A stretch of DNA of 64,000 nucleotides from Pseudophaeobacter flagellatus (GTDB lineage: Bacteria; Pseudomonadota; Alphaproteobacteria; Rhodobacterales; Rhodobacteraceae): the NCBI RefSeq assembly GCF_021228235.1, contig NZ_JAJQRG010000005.1, positions 124,001 to 188,000 of the forward strand, written 5' to 3'. The first letter of the stretch is position 1; the number at the start of each line of letters is the position of its first letter. Of the stretch, positions 44,998 to 54,279 are shown piece by piece. Below the pieces are notes generated by a model. The model was given only the letters and a program-made list of their open reading frames with translations. It searched no databases and was not told the DNA's origin. Made by a program: the position numbers and the translations under genes.

Positions 44998-45030
44998 AAA
45001 AAATCTCAGATGCTTGATGCATCCGAGATT
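44998..45030 (-). terminator. Rho-independent terminator after carA
   Basis: Read on the minus strand, AATCTCGGATGC-ATCAA-GCATCTGAGATT forms a 12-bp stem with one G-T pair, then six T. It stands 72 bases after the carA stop and runs into the putative start codons of the next gene. Confidence 0.85.
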
Positions 45031-45101
45031 GTTTAGCGTGACCTAGGCAAGGGGAGAGCTCAACAACCCTGGCGCGATTTTACCAAGAATTTACACAGGC
45101 T

Positions 45102-46265
45102 TTACGAGACTTTTCTGGTCGCCATAGCTTCGGCAAAACGTTCAAATAAATAGAAGCTGTCTTGCGGTCCAGGGCTTGCCTCTGGGTGATGCTGGACGGA
45201 AAATACCGGGCGCCCGGTCATGCGAATCCCACAGTTCGACCCGTCAAACAGCGAGACATGGGTTTCTTCCACTCCTTTGGGAAGGCTCTGGGAATCGACA
45301 GCAAAGCCATGGTTCATCGAGGTGATTTCAACCTTGCCAGTGGCGTTTTCCTTGACCGGATGGTTGGCTCCGTGGTGGCCGTGGTTCATCTTGACGGTCC
45401 GGCCGCCAAGCGCCAGTGCCAGCATCTGATGGCCAAGGCAGATGCCAAAGACGGGCAGGGTGGTGTCCTGCAGCAGGCTTTGGATCATCGGTACCGCATA
45501 TTCGCCAGTGGCAGCGGGATCGCCGGGACCGTTGGATAGGAACACCCCATCGGGGCTATGCGCCAGAACCTCTTCGGCGGTGGCGGTTGCTGGCAGGACG
45601 GTCACGTCACAGCCAGCCGAAGCCAAGCAGCGAAGGATATTGCGCTTGGCGCCATAGTCGAGCGCAACGACCTTATGCACAGGGGTTTCCTGGCGGGGAT
45701 AGCCCTCGGGCCAGGCCCAACGCATTTCATCCCAGCGATAGCTTTGGGCGCAGGTTACCTCTTTTGCCAGATCCATGCCTTCCAGCCCTGCCCAGGCGCG
45801 GGCTTCGGCAATCAGGGCCTCGACGTCAAAATTGCCGTCGGGATCATGCGCCAGGGCCACATGGGGGGCACCCAGCTGGCGAATGGCGCGGGTCAGGCGG
45901 CGGGTGTCGATACCGCCAATGGCGATCCGTCCAGTACGGCTGAGCCAGGCTGCCAGTTCTTCGGTGGCGCGCCAGTTGGAGGATTGTGTCGGATCCCATT
46001 TGACCACCATGCCGGCGGCCACGGGATCTGTTGTTTCGTCATCTTCTGGGGTGATGCCGGTATTGCCGATATGCGGAAAGGTGAAGGTCACGACCTGCCC
46101 GGCATAAGACGGATCGGTCATGATCTCTTGGTAGCCGGTCATAGCTGTGTTGAAACACAGTTCGGCCACGCATCGACCGGTGGCGCCAAACCCGGCTCCG
46201 TAAAAGACGGTGCCATCGGCAAGCGCCAGGCATGCGGTTGGCTTGGACGGTGCGGAATCGGCCAT
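45102..46265 (-). CDS. carA: Carbamoyl phosphate synthase small subunit
   Basis: 387 residues. It supplies ammonia from glutamine to CarB for arginine and pyrimidine synthesis. The N-terminal CPSase domain has LALADGTVFYGAGFGATG and TGYQEIMTDPSYAGQVVTF. The class I glutaminase domain has the nucleophile cysteine in PVFGICLGHQMLALALGG, and the His/Glu pair is in FSVQHHPEASPGPQDS. carB is not in the window. The gene is divergent from the YqeY gene with 234 bases between them, in which no clear attenuator was seen. Confidence 0.97.
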   Translation of the reverse strand: MADSAPSKPTACLALADGTVFYGAGFGATGRCVAELCFNTAMTGYQEIMTDPSYAGQVVTFTFPHIGNTGITPEDDETTDPVAAGMVVKWDPTQSSNWRATEELAAWLSRTGRIAIGGIDTRRLTRAIRQLGAPHVALAHDPDGNFDVEALIAEARAWAGLEGMDLAKEVTCAQSYRWDEMRWAWPEGYPRQETPVHKVVALDYGAKRNILRCLASAGCDVTVLPATATAEEVLAHSPDGVFLSNGPGDPAATGEYAVPMIQSLLQDTTLPVFGICLGHQMLALALGGRTVKMNHGHHGANHPVKENATGKVEITSMNHGFAVDSQSLPKGVEETHVSLFDGSNCGIRMTGRPVFSVQHHPEASPGPQDSFYLFERFAEAMATRKVS

Positions 46266-46499
46266 GACGAGACTCTCCTGAGGGTTAAATTCATCGGCTT
46301 TTAGGGGGCGGCGGGCGTGGGGTCAAGCCTGCCTGGTTTGCTTGGGCGGTTGGAAAAGCCGCGCCCGGAAAATGAACTGTCGTGCGGCGCACTGAAACTA
46401 TTGCTTGCCGTCAGGTAGGTTGCAACGGCTGGTCCTTGAAATGCGCGGAGGGATTGGCTAGAGGTGCCAATTCCGCTTTCCTGAGGATGGATATAACGT

Positions 46500-46973
46500 A
46501 TGGATATGCGCACCCTGGTCAATCAGGCTCTGAAAAAGGCAATGAAAGACAAGGACGCCCAGCGGCTAAGCACGCTGCGCCTGATCAACGCTGCAATCAA
46601 GGACAAAGAAATCTCGACCCGTGCAGATGACGGCGAGATTGCCATCGGCGATGACGACGTTCTGGCGATTCTTGGCAAAATGACCAAACAGCGCAATGAA
46701 AGTGCCCGCGCCTATGAAGAGGGTGGTCGCCTGGATCTGGCCGAGCGGGAACTGGAAGAAATTGCAATTATCGAAGAGTTCCTACCCAAGCAGCTGAACG
46801 ATGCAGAAATCCGCGCTGCCGTAAAGGCCGCCGTGAGCGAAACCAGTGCCGCATCAATACGTGATATGGGCAAGGTGATGGCGACCCTGAAGGGCAAATT
46901 CACCGGCCAGATGGATTTCGGCAAAGTCGGTCCCATGGTCAAGGACGAGCTGTGTAAAGACGGCGGCTGTTAG
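46500..46973 (+). CDS. GatB/YqeY domain protein
   Basis: 157 residues. YqeY proteins share the tRNA-binding tail of the amidotransferase subunit GatB and are thought to bind tRNA. The pattern VNQALKKAMKDKDAQRLSTLRLINAAIKDKEI near the start, QRNESARAYEEGGR and EFLPKQLND in the middle, and IRDMGKVMATLKGKFTGQMDFGKVG at the end fit the family closely. The start may be 46500 or 46506. It faces away from carA. Confidence 0.92.
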   Translation: MDMRTLVNQALKKAMKDKDAQRLSTLRLINAAIKDKEISTRADDGEIAIGDDDVLAILGKMTKQRNESARAYEEGGRLDLAERELEEIAIIEEFLPKQLNDAEIRAAVKAAVSETSAASIRDMGKVMATLKGKFTGQMDFGKVGPMVKDELCKDGGC

Positions 46974-47088
46974 CAGGCGGCAGATCAAACGCGCGTAGAT
47001 GGCCTTGGCAGTCATCGCTGCGCGAAAGTTTGTTGACTTTTGCAGACATAATCAGTGCGGTGTGAGTATTCATAGAAGGATATTCTTG

Positions 47089-47781
47089 ATGGACCGCATT
47101 GTAATGATCGTTGTCTCTATCCTGTTGGGTGGGGCTATTGGGTATTTTGTCACGACGCAGTTTGGCGAGAAGGTCGATGCTCGCGTACAGGCGGTTATAT
47201 CCGAACCCAAGCTGGTTAGGCGGGTAGAGGTGACAGAGGTCTATTCTCAGAATACTGCGATCGCGATCAGAGAGAACACGACCTTCGGCTATGAAAACAA
47301 CGCAGCGATGATGAAGCAGTGGGATTCGACGGCCCAAATTGGCGTTGATTTCACGAGCTTTGATTGGACGCAGCTCAACGGTATCGGACAGCCGGTGCCT
47401 GATGTCGGAACCGTTATCGTTTCCGGAGAGCTGCCGCCGCTGGAGGTGTTGAACAACTTTGCGGTCACTGGTGCCGAGGAGAACACGGTTGTCAGCCGCA
47501 ACCGGGGCTATGACGAAGAGTCGGAGCTGGGGCCGCTTTTAGATGCACAAAAGCAAAGCCTGATGGATTGTATTGCAGACCGCGCCCTGTACCGGCAGGA
47601 AACGATCGATAACGCACATGAGGTCATCCTGTCGCTGGTCTCTGCCGCGATCCCGCCTCGCGAGGATGGCAGCGCACCCGTCGCCTTTTCGCTGAAGTTT
47701 GCCAATGAGCAGGAGTTGAAGGCGACGATTGCGCAGCGGATGGCTCAGCCGCAGGCCTGTGATCAGGTCGTCTATGATTAG
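47089..47781 (+). CDS. Membrane-anchored protein, DUF4230-like
   Basis: 230 residues from the ATG at 47089, preceded by AGAAGGA; a longer opening from 46999 is less likely. One N-terminal helix (about 3-23) anchors an external domain. The segment STAQIGVDFTSFDWTQLN, then PDVGTVIVSGELPPLEVLNN, resembles the two-strand core of DUF4230 proteins, but I hold this loosely. Function is unknown. Codon use is slightly less GC-rich than in the neighbours. Confidence 0.65.
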   Translation: MDRIVMIVVSILLGGAIGYFVTTQFGEKVDARVQAVISEPKLVRRVEVTEVYSQNTAIAIRENTTFGYENNAAMMKQWDSTAQIGVDFTSFDWTQLNGIGQPVPDVGTVIVSGELPPLEVLNNFAVTGAEENTVVSRNRGYDEESELGPLLDAQKQSLMDCIADRALYRQETIDNAHEVILSLVSAAIPPREDGSAPVAFSLKFANEQELKATIAQRMAQPQACDQVVYD

Positions 47782-47864
47782 CCATCACTGATTTCAGCGC
47801 GCCAAAGGCGGCTGTCGTCAGGGCGATAAGCCCCAGGAACCGCTAAGTGATAAGTCTTCGACAG

Positions 47865-47892
47865 TTGCCTCCATATATCTTGGGTATATATT
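47865..47892 (+). promoter_or_regulatory. Candidate promoter of the DUF1330 gene
   Basis: TTGCCT (47865-47870) and TATATT (47887-47892) with a 16-base spacer lie about 40 bases before the start. The -10 region is part of an ATATAT-N7-ATATAT arrangement (47873-47891) that could also be a regulator site. Confidence 0.45.
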
Positions 47893-47933
47893 CAAGGCGC
47901 ATATGAGGATCCGACCCTGGGGGAGGTAGCAGC

Positions 47934-48227
47934 ATGAAAGCCTTTATTATTGGTAGGATGCAAATCCATAACAGGGATTGGATGGGCGAGTACTTCGCAA
48001 AAATTCCCAAGGTCGTTGAAGAGCATCGGGGGCAATTTCTGGTACGCGGCGGCGATCCCGAGACCATGGAAGGGAGTGAACCGCTGCCGGATGCTGCGTT
48101 CGTCATCTCGTTCCCGGACCGTGCCCATGCCAGGAGTTTCTGGAATTCTGATGCCTTCCAAACGCTTGCGGTGTTGCGCCAGTCAGGCTCCACGTTGAAC
48201 GCCATCTTGGTCGATCTGCTTCCGTGA
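47934..48227 (+). CDS. DUF1330 family protein
   Basis: 97 residues with a strong ribosome binding site (GGGGGAGG). DUF1330 is a small dimeric alpha-beta-barrel (ferredoxin-like) fold of unknown role. The pattern IIGRMQIHNRDWMGEYFAKIPKV, RGQFLVRGGDPETMEG and FPDRAHARSFWNSDAFQTL fits well. It stands alone, convergent with the DUF2244 gene. Confidence 0.87.
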   Translation: MKAFIIGRMQIHNRDWMGEYFAKIPKVVEEHRGQFLVRGGDPETMEGSEPLPDAAFVISFPDRAHARSFWNSDAFQTLAVLRQSGSTLNAILVDLLP

Positions 48228-48279
48228 TGAAATGGCGGCTTTGTCACGCACAGTCGTCTTTTAGCCGACAGTTTCGCAG

Positions 48280-48765
48280 TCAAAAAACGCCCATAAGCTC
48301 GTCATAGAGTGCCTTGCGCTCATCCTCAGACAAAAACGCGCCGATTTCCACTTCGCGGTTGCCACCGCGCAGCGTGATATAGTTGGGCACGGGGCCATCC
48401 GTGGGGTGTAGTTCCACCGTCACCCAGTAGCGATTGCAGTGCCAGCTTTGCTGCGTGCCATCCGAATTACGCCGCGCCAGCCTGGCTTCGGCGGTGTCGA
48501 TTGTCAGGACTTCGATAACCTGGGCATCGCGGCGGTTGCGGTCTAGCGCCCATTTCATGCCAAACAGCGTCACGACCAGAAAGGGTAGAAGCCCCCAAAA
48601 CACTGCAGACCCGGCAAAGACCAGCAGTGGCAGGGCGATCAGCAGCGCGGTTATTGCAATGAAGCGTGCGTAGCCTTTTGGCGGCAGTGACTGATGCGGC
48701 CAGAGGTGCATTTCGCAGGGGGCCTTAGCGGTGCTTGGCGGTGGGGTGATCCAGGAATAGGGCAT
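48280..48765 (-). CDS. DUF2244 family membrane protein
   Basis: 161 residues with two central helices (about 33-72), a cytoplasmic N-terminus starting W-x-x-P (HLWPHQSLPPKGYARFI) and a soluble C-terminal part. DUF2244 genes lie next to cytochrome oxidase subunit I in many alphaproteobacteria, as here (ctaD is directly upstream on the same strand), so a role tied to the oxidase is suggested but unproven. A terminator stands between the two. Confidence 0.85.
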   Translation of the reverse strand: MPYSWITPPPSTAKAPCEMHLWPHQSLPPKGYARFIAITALLIALPLLVFAGSAVFWGLLPFLVVTLFGMKWALDRNRRDAQVIEVLTIDTAEARLARRNSDGTQQSWHCNRYWVTVELHPTDGPVPNYITLRGGNREVEIGAFLSEDERKALYDELMGVF

Positions 48766-48866
48766 CGGGGGGCTTTATTAGTGGCGCGGTGCTGACGAAG
48801 TGGTCTTGGTATTTATCTATGTCCCTGCCGACTTTTCAAGCAGGCAGCTCCATGCAGTGAATGGCC

Positions 48867-48910
48867 AAAGAATAAGGCCCCGAAGCGGATGCTTCAGGGC
48901 CTTATTAATT
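48867..48910 (-). terminator. Terminator after ctaD
   Basis: A long stem, AATAAGGCCC plus GAAGC pairing with GCTTC plus GGGCCTTATT (48871-48905), with loop GGAT and one bulge. The minus-strand read is followed by CTTTGG, so the T tract is short, but the stem ends in A/T pairs. Confidence 0.8.
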
Positions 48911-48925
48911 ATGTGTCACGTCACC

Positions 48926-50599
48926 TTAGTGGGCGTGGGGTTTATCCCAGTCTTCCTGCTTGGGCAGGATCTCGAAGGTATGCTCTGGTGGTGGGCAGGG
49001 CAGGGTCCATTCGAGAGTGTCGGCGTATTCATTCCAGTAGTTGTTCTGGGTGATCCGGGCGCCGCGCAGCAGCGAATAGATCATCACACCAAAAAACAGA
49101 ATGAAGGATGCAAAGGACAGGAAGGCGCCATAGGACGAGATCTTGTTCCAGTAGGCAAAGCCTTCGGGATAGTCGATATAGCGACGTGGCATGCCCTGAC
49201 GACCCAGGAAGTGCTGGGGGAAGAAGGTCAGGTTGGCACCAATGAAGAACATCCAGAAGTGAATCTGTGCGCCCAGCTCGTTGTACTGCCGACCAGTCAT
49301 CTTGCCAAAGTAGAAGTAGATGCCCGAGAAGATCGCGAACACAGCACCCAAGCTCATGACATAGTGGAAGTGTGCAACCACATAGTATGTGTCATGATAG
49401 GCACGGTCCACAGCGGCCTGGCTCAGCACCACCCCGGTTACACCACCAACGGTGAACAGGAAGAGGAAGCCGAAGGCAAACATCATCGGTGCTTTGAACG
49501 AGATGGAACCGCCCCACATGGTGGCAATCCAGGAGAACACCTTAACGCCTGTGGGCACCGCGATGACCATGGTGGCCAGCATGAAATAGGCCTGTTGGTT
49601 CAGGGACATGCCAACGGTGTACATGTGGTGCGCCCAAACGACAAAGCCCAGAACACCAATTGCGATGATCGCCCAGACCATGGGCAGATAGCCAAACACG
49701 GGCTTGCGCGCAAAGGTGGCGATCACATGAGAAATGATACCAAAACCCGGCAGGATCACGATGTAGACTTCGGGGTGACCAAAGAACCACAGAATGTGCT
49801 GATACAGGATCGGATCACCGCCACCGGCCGGATCAAAGAAGGTGAAGCCAAAGTTGCGGTCCATCAGCAACATGGTGATTGCGCCAGCCAGAACAGGCAG
49901 GGACAGCAGGATCAGCCAGGAGGTGACAAAGATCGACCAGCTGAACAGTGGCACCTTGAACAGGGTCATGCCAGGGGCACGCATGTTCAGGAAGGTGGTG
50001 ATCATGTTGATCGCCCCCAGGATCGAAGAGGCGCCAGATACGTGCACCGCAAAGATCGCCAGATCCATCGAATAGCCGCCTTCATTGACAGAAAGCGGTG
50101 GGTAAAGAACCCAGCCAACACCGGAGCCAAGCTGATCATTGCCGCCAGGCGACAGAACAGAGGCAACCGCCAGCGAGGTCCCGGCCACATAAAGCCAGAA
50201 GCTGAGGTTGTTCATCCGGGGGAAGGCCATGTCGGGCGCGCCGATTTGCAGTGGCATGAAGTAGTTGCCAAAGCCGCCAAACAGCGCCGGGATCACCACG
50301 AAGAACATCATCAAGATGCCGTGGGCGGTGATCAACACGTTCCAAAGGTGACCGTTCGGGGTGCATTCGCTGGAAGCATCCGCAAAGAAGCGGGCGCCTT
50401 CTGCACACATGTATTGAACGCCGGGATCCATCAGTTCAAGCCGCATATAAACGGTGAACCCGACAGAGATGAAACCAACAATCGCCGAAACGATCAGGTA
50501 GAGAATGCCGATATCCTTATGGTTCGTGCTCATGAACCAGCGGGTGAAAAAACCGCGCTCGTCTTCGTGGCCGTGACCATGAATGGCTGCGTCTGCCAT
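48926..50599 (-). CDS. ctaD: Cytochrome c oxidase subunit I
   Basis: 557 residues from the ATG at 50599; the longer opening to 50926 is not family-like. It is the catalytic heme a/heme a3-CuB subunit with twelve helices. [17 protein letters not shown] opens it; [17 protein letters not shown] has the CuB histidine and the cross-linked tyrosine region, and the paired histidines for the hemes are in [10 protein letters not shown]. The remaining subunits are at 2375-5860, 45 kb away, a common split in Rhodobacterales. Confidence 0.97.
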   Translation of the reverse strand: MADAAIHGHGHEDERGFFTRWFMSTNHKDIGILYLIVSAIVGFISVGFTVYMRLELMDPGVQYMCAEGARFFADASSECTPNGHLWNVLITAHGILMMFFVVIPALFGGFGNYFMPLQIGAPDMAFPRMNNLSFWLYVAGTSLAVASVLSPGGNDQLGSGVGWVLYPPLSVNEGGYSMDLAIFAVHVSGASSILGAINMITTFLNMRAPGMTLFKVPLFSWSIFVTSWLILLSLPVLAGAITMLLMDRNFGFTFFDPAGGGDPILYQHILWFFGHPEVYIVILPGFGIISHVIATFARKPVFGYLPMVWAIIAIGVLGFVVWAHHMYTVGMSLNQQAYFMLATMVIAVPTGVKVFSWIATMWGGSISFKAPMMFAFGFLFLFTVGGVTGVVLSQAAVDRAYHDTYYVVAHFHYVMSLGAVFAIFSGIYFYFGKMTGRQYNELGAQIHFWMFFIGANLTFFPQHFLGRQGMPRRYIDYPEGFAYWNKISSYGAFLSFASFILFFGVMIYSLLRGARITQNNYWNEYADTLEWTLPCPPPEHTFEILPKQEDWDKPHAH

Positions 50600-50942
50600 T
50601 AGGTGCCTCCTGTTGCATAACTTTCGGCCCCAGGAAACACTCCGGGTGGCCATAGACTCATATGCGGTTTTAGTGTGCCGTGTTGTGGCCTTCAATGGCG
50701 GAGTTTGATCTGGATCAAGAATAATTGTCGCGGGGGCTTGTTTTTGACAGCCTTTTTGCCAAATCCTATGGCCCCACCCCAGATTGGTCGCGGCCAGGGC
50801 GTTTGGGGCAGGTTGCCAAGACCGGGGGTGCCAGGCTGGGGGACGCGACGGGGCGCTGCAGCGACTGGGCTGTGCAAGACTTGACCCGCAGGCGCAAACC
50901 CGCAAAACCATGGCATGACCTAGCAATCAAGGAGCGCCCGTG

Positions 50943-51368
50943 ATGACGGCCTATGACCCAGAAAACATCTTTGCCAAGCTCTTGCGCGGGGAGATTCCGG
51001 CAGAACGCGTTTATGAAGACGACGAAACACTGGCCTTCATGGATATCATGCCGCGGGCCGATGGACATCTGCTGGTTATCCCCAAGACACCCTGCCGTAA
51101 TGTGCTGGATGCCAGTCCCGAACAGCTGGCGGCGGTGATGGCGACGGTGCAAAAGCTGAGCCAGGCGGTCCTGCGGGCCTTTTCGGCCGATGGGGTGACG
51201 CTGCAACAGTTCAATGAAGCGGCGGGCGGGCAGGAGGTTTTCCATCTGCATTTCCACATTCTGCCACGCCACGAAGGCGACAGGCTGCGCCGACCCGGAA
51301 AGATGGCAGAGCGCGAGGTGATCGTCGCCCATGCCGCCCAGATCCGCGCCGCCCTGTCCGACGTATAG
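50943..51368 (+). CDS. HIT family protein (histidine triad hydrolase)
   Basis: 141 residues; GGAG lies 8 bases before the ATG at 50943. The histidine triad H-x-H-x-H is H101, H103 and H105 in HLHFHILPRH, and the start FAKLLRGEIPAERVYEDDETLAFMDI is standard HIT. These enzymes hydrolyse nucleoside phosphoramidates or dinucleoside polyphosphates. It is divergent from ctaD and convergent with lipB. Confidence 0.92.
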   Translation: MTAYDPENIFAKLLRGEIPAERVYEDDETLAFMDIMPRADGHLLVIPKTPCRNVLDASPEQLAAVMATVQKLSQAVLRAFSADGVTLQQFNEAAGGQEVFHLHFHILPRHEGDRLRRPGKMAEREVIVAHAAQIRAALSDV

Positions 51369-51427
51369 CGCCCGCGCATAAATCCCCTGGCAGGCGCGAT
51401 CAGATCCCTGATGGCGCCTGCCCGAGT

Positions 51428-52087
51428 TCAGGCAATCTCCGCCGCAAAAACATCGTAAAAGCTGCGCTTCAGCGCCACATCAACATCTGCCAGGGTGACA
51501 GGTAGCCCAAGAGCCACCAGGCTGGTGACGCCGTGTTCCTGGATGCCGCAGGGCACGATGCCGCCAAAATGCGCCAGATCGGGTTCGACATTGATCGAAA
51601 TTCCGTGAAAGCTCACCCATTTGCGCAGGCGGATGCCGATGGCGGCGATCTTGTCTTCAGCCAGGGTGCCATCCGCGTGCCGTGGCTTGTCGGGGCGTTC
51701 CACCCAGACGCCAACGCGTCCCTCGCGGATATGCCCCGTGAGACTGAATTCCGCCAGCGCCCCGATCACCCAGGCCTCTAACTCTTGCACAAAACGGCGC
51801 ACGTCATGGCCTCGTTTGGCAACGTTCAGCATGACATAGACCACCCGTTGGCCCGGCCCGTGATAGGTGTATTGGCCGCCGCGTTTGGAGGCATAGACAG
51901 GAAACCGATCCGGATCGGTCAGATCCTCGATTTTTGCCGAGGTGCCGGCGGTATAAAGCGGCGGGTGTTCCAGCAGCCAGATGCATTCTTCTGCAGTGCC
52001 CGCAGCGATCTGTGCAGCCCGGTCTTCCATAAATGAAATAGCCGTTTCATAGTCGACCAGACTGTCCGACGTGATCCATTCAACCAT
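51428..52087 (-). CDS. lipB: Octanoyltransferase LipB
   Basis: 219 residues. It moves octanoyl from acyl carrier protein to lipoyl domains, the first step of lipoate synthesis. The catalytic lysine and cysteine are K146 ([20 protein letters not shown]) and C180 ([16 protein letters not shown]), and the [12 protein letters not shown] loop (69-80) is intact. lipA is not in the window. Confidence 0.95.
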   Translation of the reverse strand: MVEWITSDSLVDYETAISFMEDRAAQIAAGTAEECIWLLEHPPLYTAGTSAKIEDLTDPDRFPVYASKRGGQYTYHGPGQRVVYVMLNVAKRGHDVRRFVQELEAWVIGALAEFSLTGHIREGRVGVWVERPDKPRHADGTLAEDKIAAIGIRLRKWVSFHGISINVEPDLAHFGGIVPCGIQEHGVTSLVALGLPVTLADVDVALKRSFYDVFAAEIA

Positions 52088-52213
52088 AAAATGCTGTCCT
52101 ATTTGGTTACGGCCTGGAAACCCTGACCTCGGATTGCTGGTGAAATCATTAGGTTCACAAAGGCAAATTTGTTATCCTGATTCCATTCATGAGATCTATA
52201 AGGGGTGAGTGGC

Positions 52214-53899
52214 ATGTTATCAAAGTCACTGAAGACGGCATTGGCCGCATCAATTGTTTTTACATCCGGGGCAGGCTCTGTTGCTGCCGATAATCTGGGC
52301 GCGGCCCTTGTGGGGGGGCTGATTGGCGGTGCCATTGTCAACGAGGTTCAGCGCAATAATCGCAACAATCGCACCACGCGGCGCAGCACCTCCAGCACCT
52401 ATTCTGCGGCGCGGGTGCAAAACCGCGAAACCCAGACCTCGCTCAACTATTTTGGCTTTCCTGCGGGTACACCCGATGGGGTCATGGGGCGCAAGTCGCG
52501 CACCGCAATTGGGCAGTATCAGGCCTTTATGGGCCTTCCCACAACCGGCGAGCTGACCCCTTATGAACGCGATTTCCTGGTCTCATCCTATAGTCGCGCG
52601 CAGATTGGCGGGCCACAGGTCATCAAGGCGATGCAGGGCAATCAAGGCGTGCGCGGGCTGCTGCATGTCTGGCGCGACGAGGCCGCAGGGGTGCGTAGCA
52701 CCGGGTTGAGCTATAGCGGATCGGGATATGGCGGCATGCCCATTGAGGTGAGCCAAGCGGTGGATGAGATCGCCGCCAGTTCTGATCCCAGTGCCGAACA
52801 GCTGTTGCAGCGCTCTGGCTTCATGCATCTGGCCGATCTGAACGGCGATGGCAAAAACGACTATATGATCGATACCTCTGTCTCGGGCAGTTCCTTCTGG
52901 TGTGGGGCAACGCATTGTTCGGTCATGGTCTTTGCTTCGACGCCCCAGGGCTATCAGCGCAATGACTTCATGGCGCGCGGAGTCACCACGGCGAGTTTCT
53001 CTTGTCATCAGGGCGTCTGCCGGATGAACGAAGATACGCAGATGGCCAGCGCTGCCGCCCCGGCGGCCCCAGCGCCAGGTGGCACGGTGATGGCCACGGC
53101 CACGGCCCCTCCTGCGCCGACCGCTGCGGCACCAGCACCGGTTGCGACCGCTCCAGCGCCAGCTCCGGCGCAGCCGCTTGCCGGCATCCAGCTCTTTGCT
53201 GCCCCAGCGGCACCCGCCGCGACCCTGTCGCTGGCCAGCCAGTGTAGCAAGCTCAGCCTGCTCACCGGTTCTAATGGTGGCTACATGACGGCGGCGACCA
53301 TGACAGACCCTGAAGTGGCCCTGGGAGAGCAGTTCTGCCTGGCCCGGTCATATGCAATCAACTCTGGTGAAGGCATGGTGGCCAAGCTGGGGGGCGTTAC
53401 CCAGGCGCAGGTCGATAGCCAATGTGATGCCTTTGGGCCTGCGGTGCAGCCTTTTCTGGCCAAGCTTGGCACATCTTCGAGCCAGGCGCTGGTTGGCGAG
53501 GTGCAGAAGTTCGTGCTGCAATCCAACATGTCGATTGAGCAGTTGGCCAATACCGCCGGGATCTGCATGTTCTCTGGCTATCGCCGCGACAATATGGAGG
53601 TCGCGCTTGGGGCGGCTCTGATCATGGTTGGCATCGGTCAGCGCCCCTATGCAGAACTGCTTGGCCATCATCTGTCGCAGGGGTTTGGAGTGGAGAAATC
53701 CACCGCCCGGGCGCAGGATTGGTACGGGCTTGCGCTCACCGCGCTTGAGGCTGGTGCCGAGCCGGTCTTTGCTCCGGGTCAGCCGGAACGCTCCGGATTG
53801 ATCAAGGCGGCCTCTGCTGGCCTGAGCGGTGGCGCAATGGTGCAGCCAGTCCCCGCTGCAGCAAGCGGTACGGCACTGCCAACCTTCTCTTCGGACTGA
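52214..53899 (+). CDS. Secreted peptidoglycan-binding domain protein
   Basis: 561 residues from the ATG at 52214 (AGGGG upstream). A signal peptide (1-25) is followed by a glycine-rich GALVGGLIGGAIVN segment, a peptidoglycan-binding fold at about 70-125 (LNYFGFPAGTPDGVMGRKSRTAIGQYQ), and a middle domain with an EF-hand-like DLNGDGKND near 213. An Ala/Pro-rich linker (about 280-330) leads to a C-terminal helical domain with scattered cysteines. It is probably a periplasmic wall-associated protein; no catalytic motif was seen. Confidence 0.8.
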   Translation: MLSKSLKTALAASIVFTSGAGSVAADNLGAALVGGLIGGAIVNEVQRNNRNNRTTRRSTSSTYSAARVQNRETQTSLNYFGFPAGTPDGVMGRKSRTAIGQYQAFMGLPTTGELTPYERDFLVSSYSRAQIGGPQVIKAMQGNQGVRGLLHVWRDEAAGVRSTGLSYSGSGYGGMPIEVSQAVDEIAASSDPSAEQLLQRSGFMHLADLNGDGKNDYMIDTSVSGSSFWCGATHCSVMVFASTPQGYQRNDFMARGVTTASFSCHQGVCRMNEDTQMASAAAPAAPAPGGTVMATATAPPAPTAAAPAPVATAPAPAPAQPLAGIQLFAAPAAPAATLSLASQCSKLSLLTGSNGGYMTAATMTDPEVALGEQFCLARSYAINSGEGMVAKLGGVTQAQVDSQCDAFGPAVQPFLAKLGTSSSQALVGEVQKFVLQSNMSIEQLANTAGICMFSGYRRDNMEVALGAALIMVGIGQRPYAELLGHHLSQGFGVEKSTARAQDWYGLALTALEAGAEPVFAPGQPERSGLIKAASAGLSGGAMVQPVPAAASGTALPTFSSD

Positions 53900-54051
53900 C
53901 GTTCAGGGGCGATCTGACGCGATAATTCAACGGTCGGCTGTCTTGTCCGGCCGTTGATTTTGCTTTTCGCCAAAACTTGCACAAAGGTTGAATTAGCCTC
54001 TTCACATCTGAGTGCGGCTCGTCTAATACGCCCTCACCAAGCCTAGATCGT

Positions 54052-54138
54052 GCGGTCGTGGCGGAATTGGTAGACGCGCAGCGTTGAGGTCGCTGTGGGG
54101 TAACACCCGTGGAAGTTCGAGTCTTCTCGACCGCACCA
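54052..54138 (+). tRNA. tRNA-Leu (anticodon GAG)
   Basis: The 87-base gene includes an encoded CCA. The acceptor stem is GCGGTCG / CGACCGC, the D arm contains GGTAGACGC, and the anticodon stem CAGCG / CGCTG encloses TTGAGGT, giving GAG. A long variable arm (TGGGGTAACACCCGTG region) and the T arm with GTTCGAGT complete a class II leucine tRNA. The integrase gene starts 141 bases downstream in the same direction, so the 3' half of this gene is the likely attachment site. Confidence 0.95.
54110..54138 (+). other. Probable attachment site (attL) in the tRNA 3' end
   Basis: The T arm and 3' acceptor strand of tRNA-Leu are the usual crossover region for tyrosine integrases of this sort. The exact core cannot be set because the right attachment site is outside the window. 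The integrase and phage-type genes begin immediately after it. Confidence 0.5.
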
Positions 54139-54279
54139 ACATCTAAACCGATATGAACGGTTTTGAACGTTTTTCCTTACAAAATAAGAGCTTTGTAGAT
54201 TTGGCGGCATTGGTTGGCTGGCCATGATGTGCAGGAATGTGTATTCGTTTACGCATATTTTCCGCACGGTGCGTAATTC

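Noticed and set aside
46266-46499. Attenuator or pyrimidine-responsive leader upstream of carA
   Set aside because: No leader peptide or terminator/antiterminator pair could be made out in the 234-base gap.
48800-50602. 600-codon plus-strand ORF opposite ctaD
   Set aside because: It is an open mirror frame of the ctaD coding sequence; the product is Gly/His/Asp/Gln-rich with no domain, while ctaD is certain.
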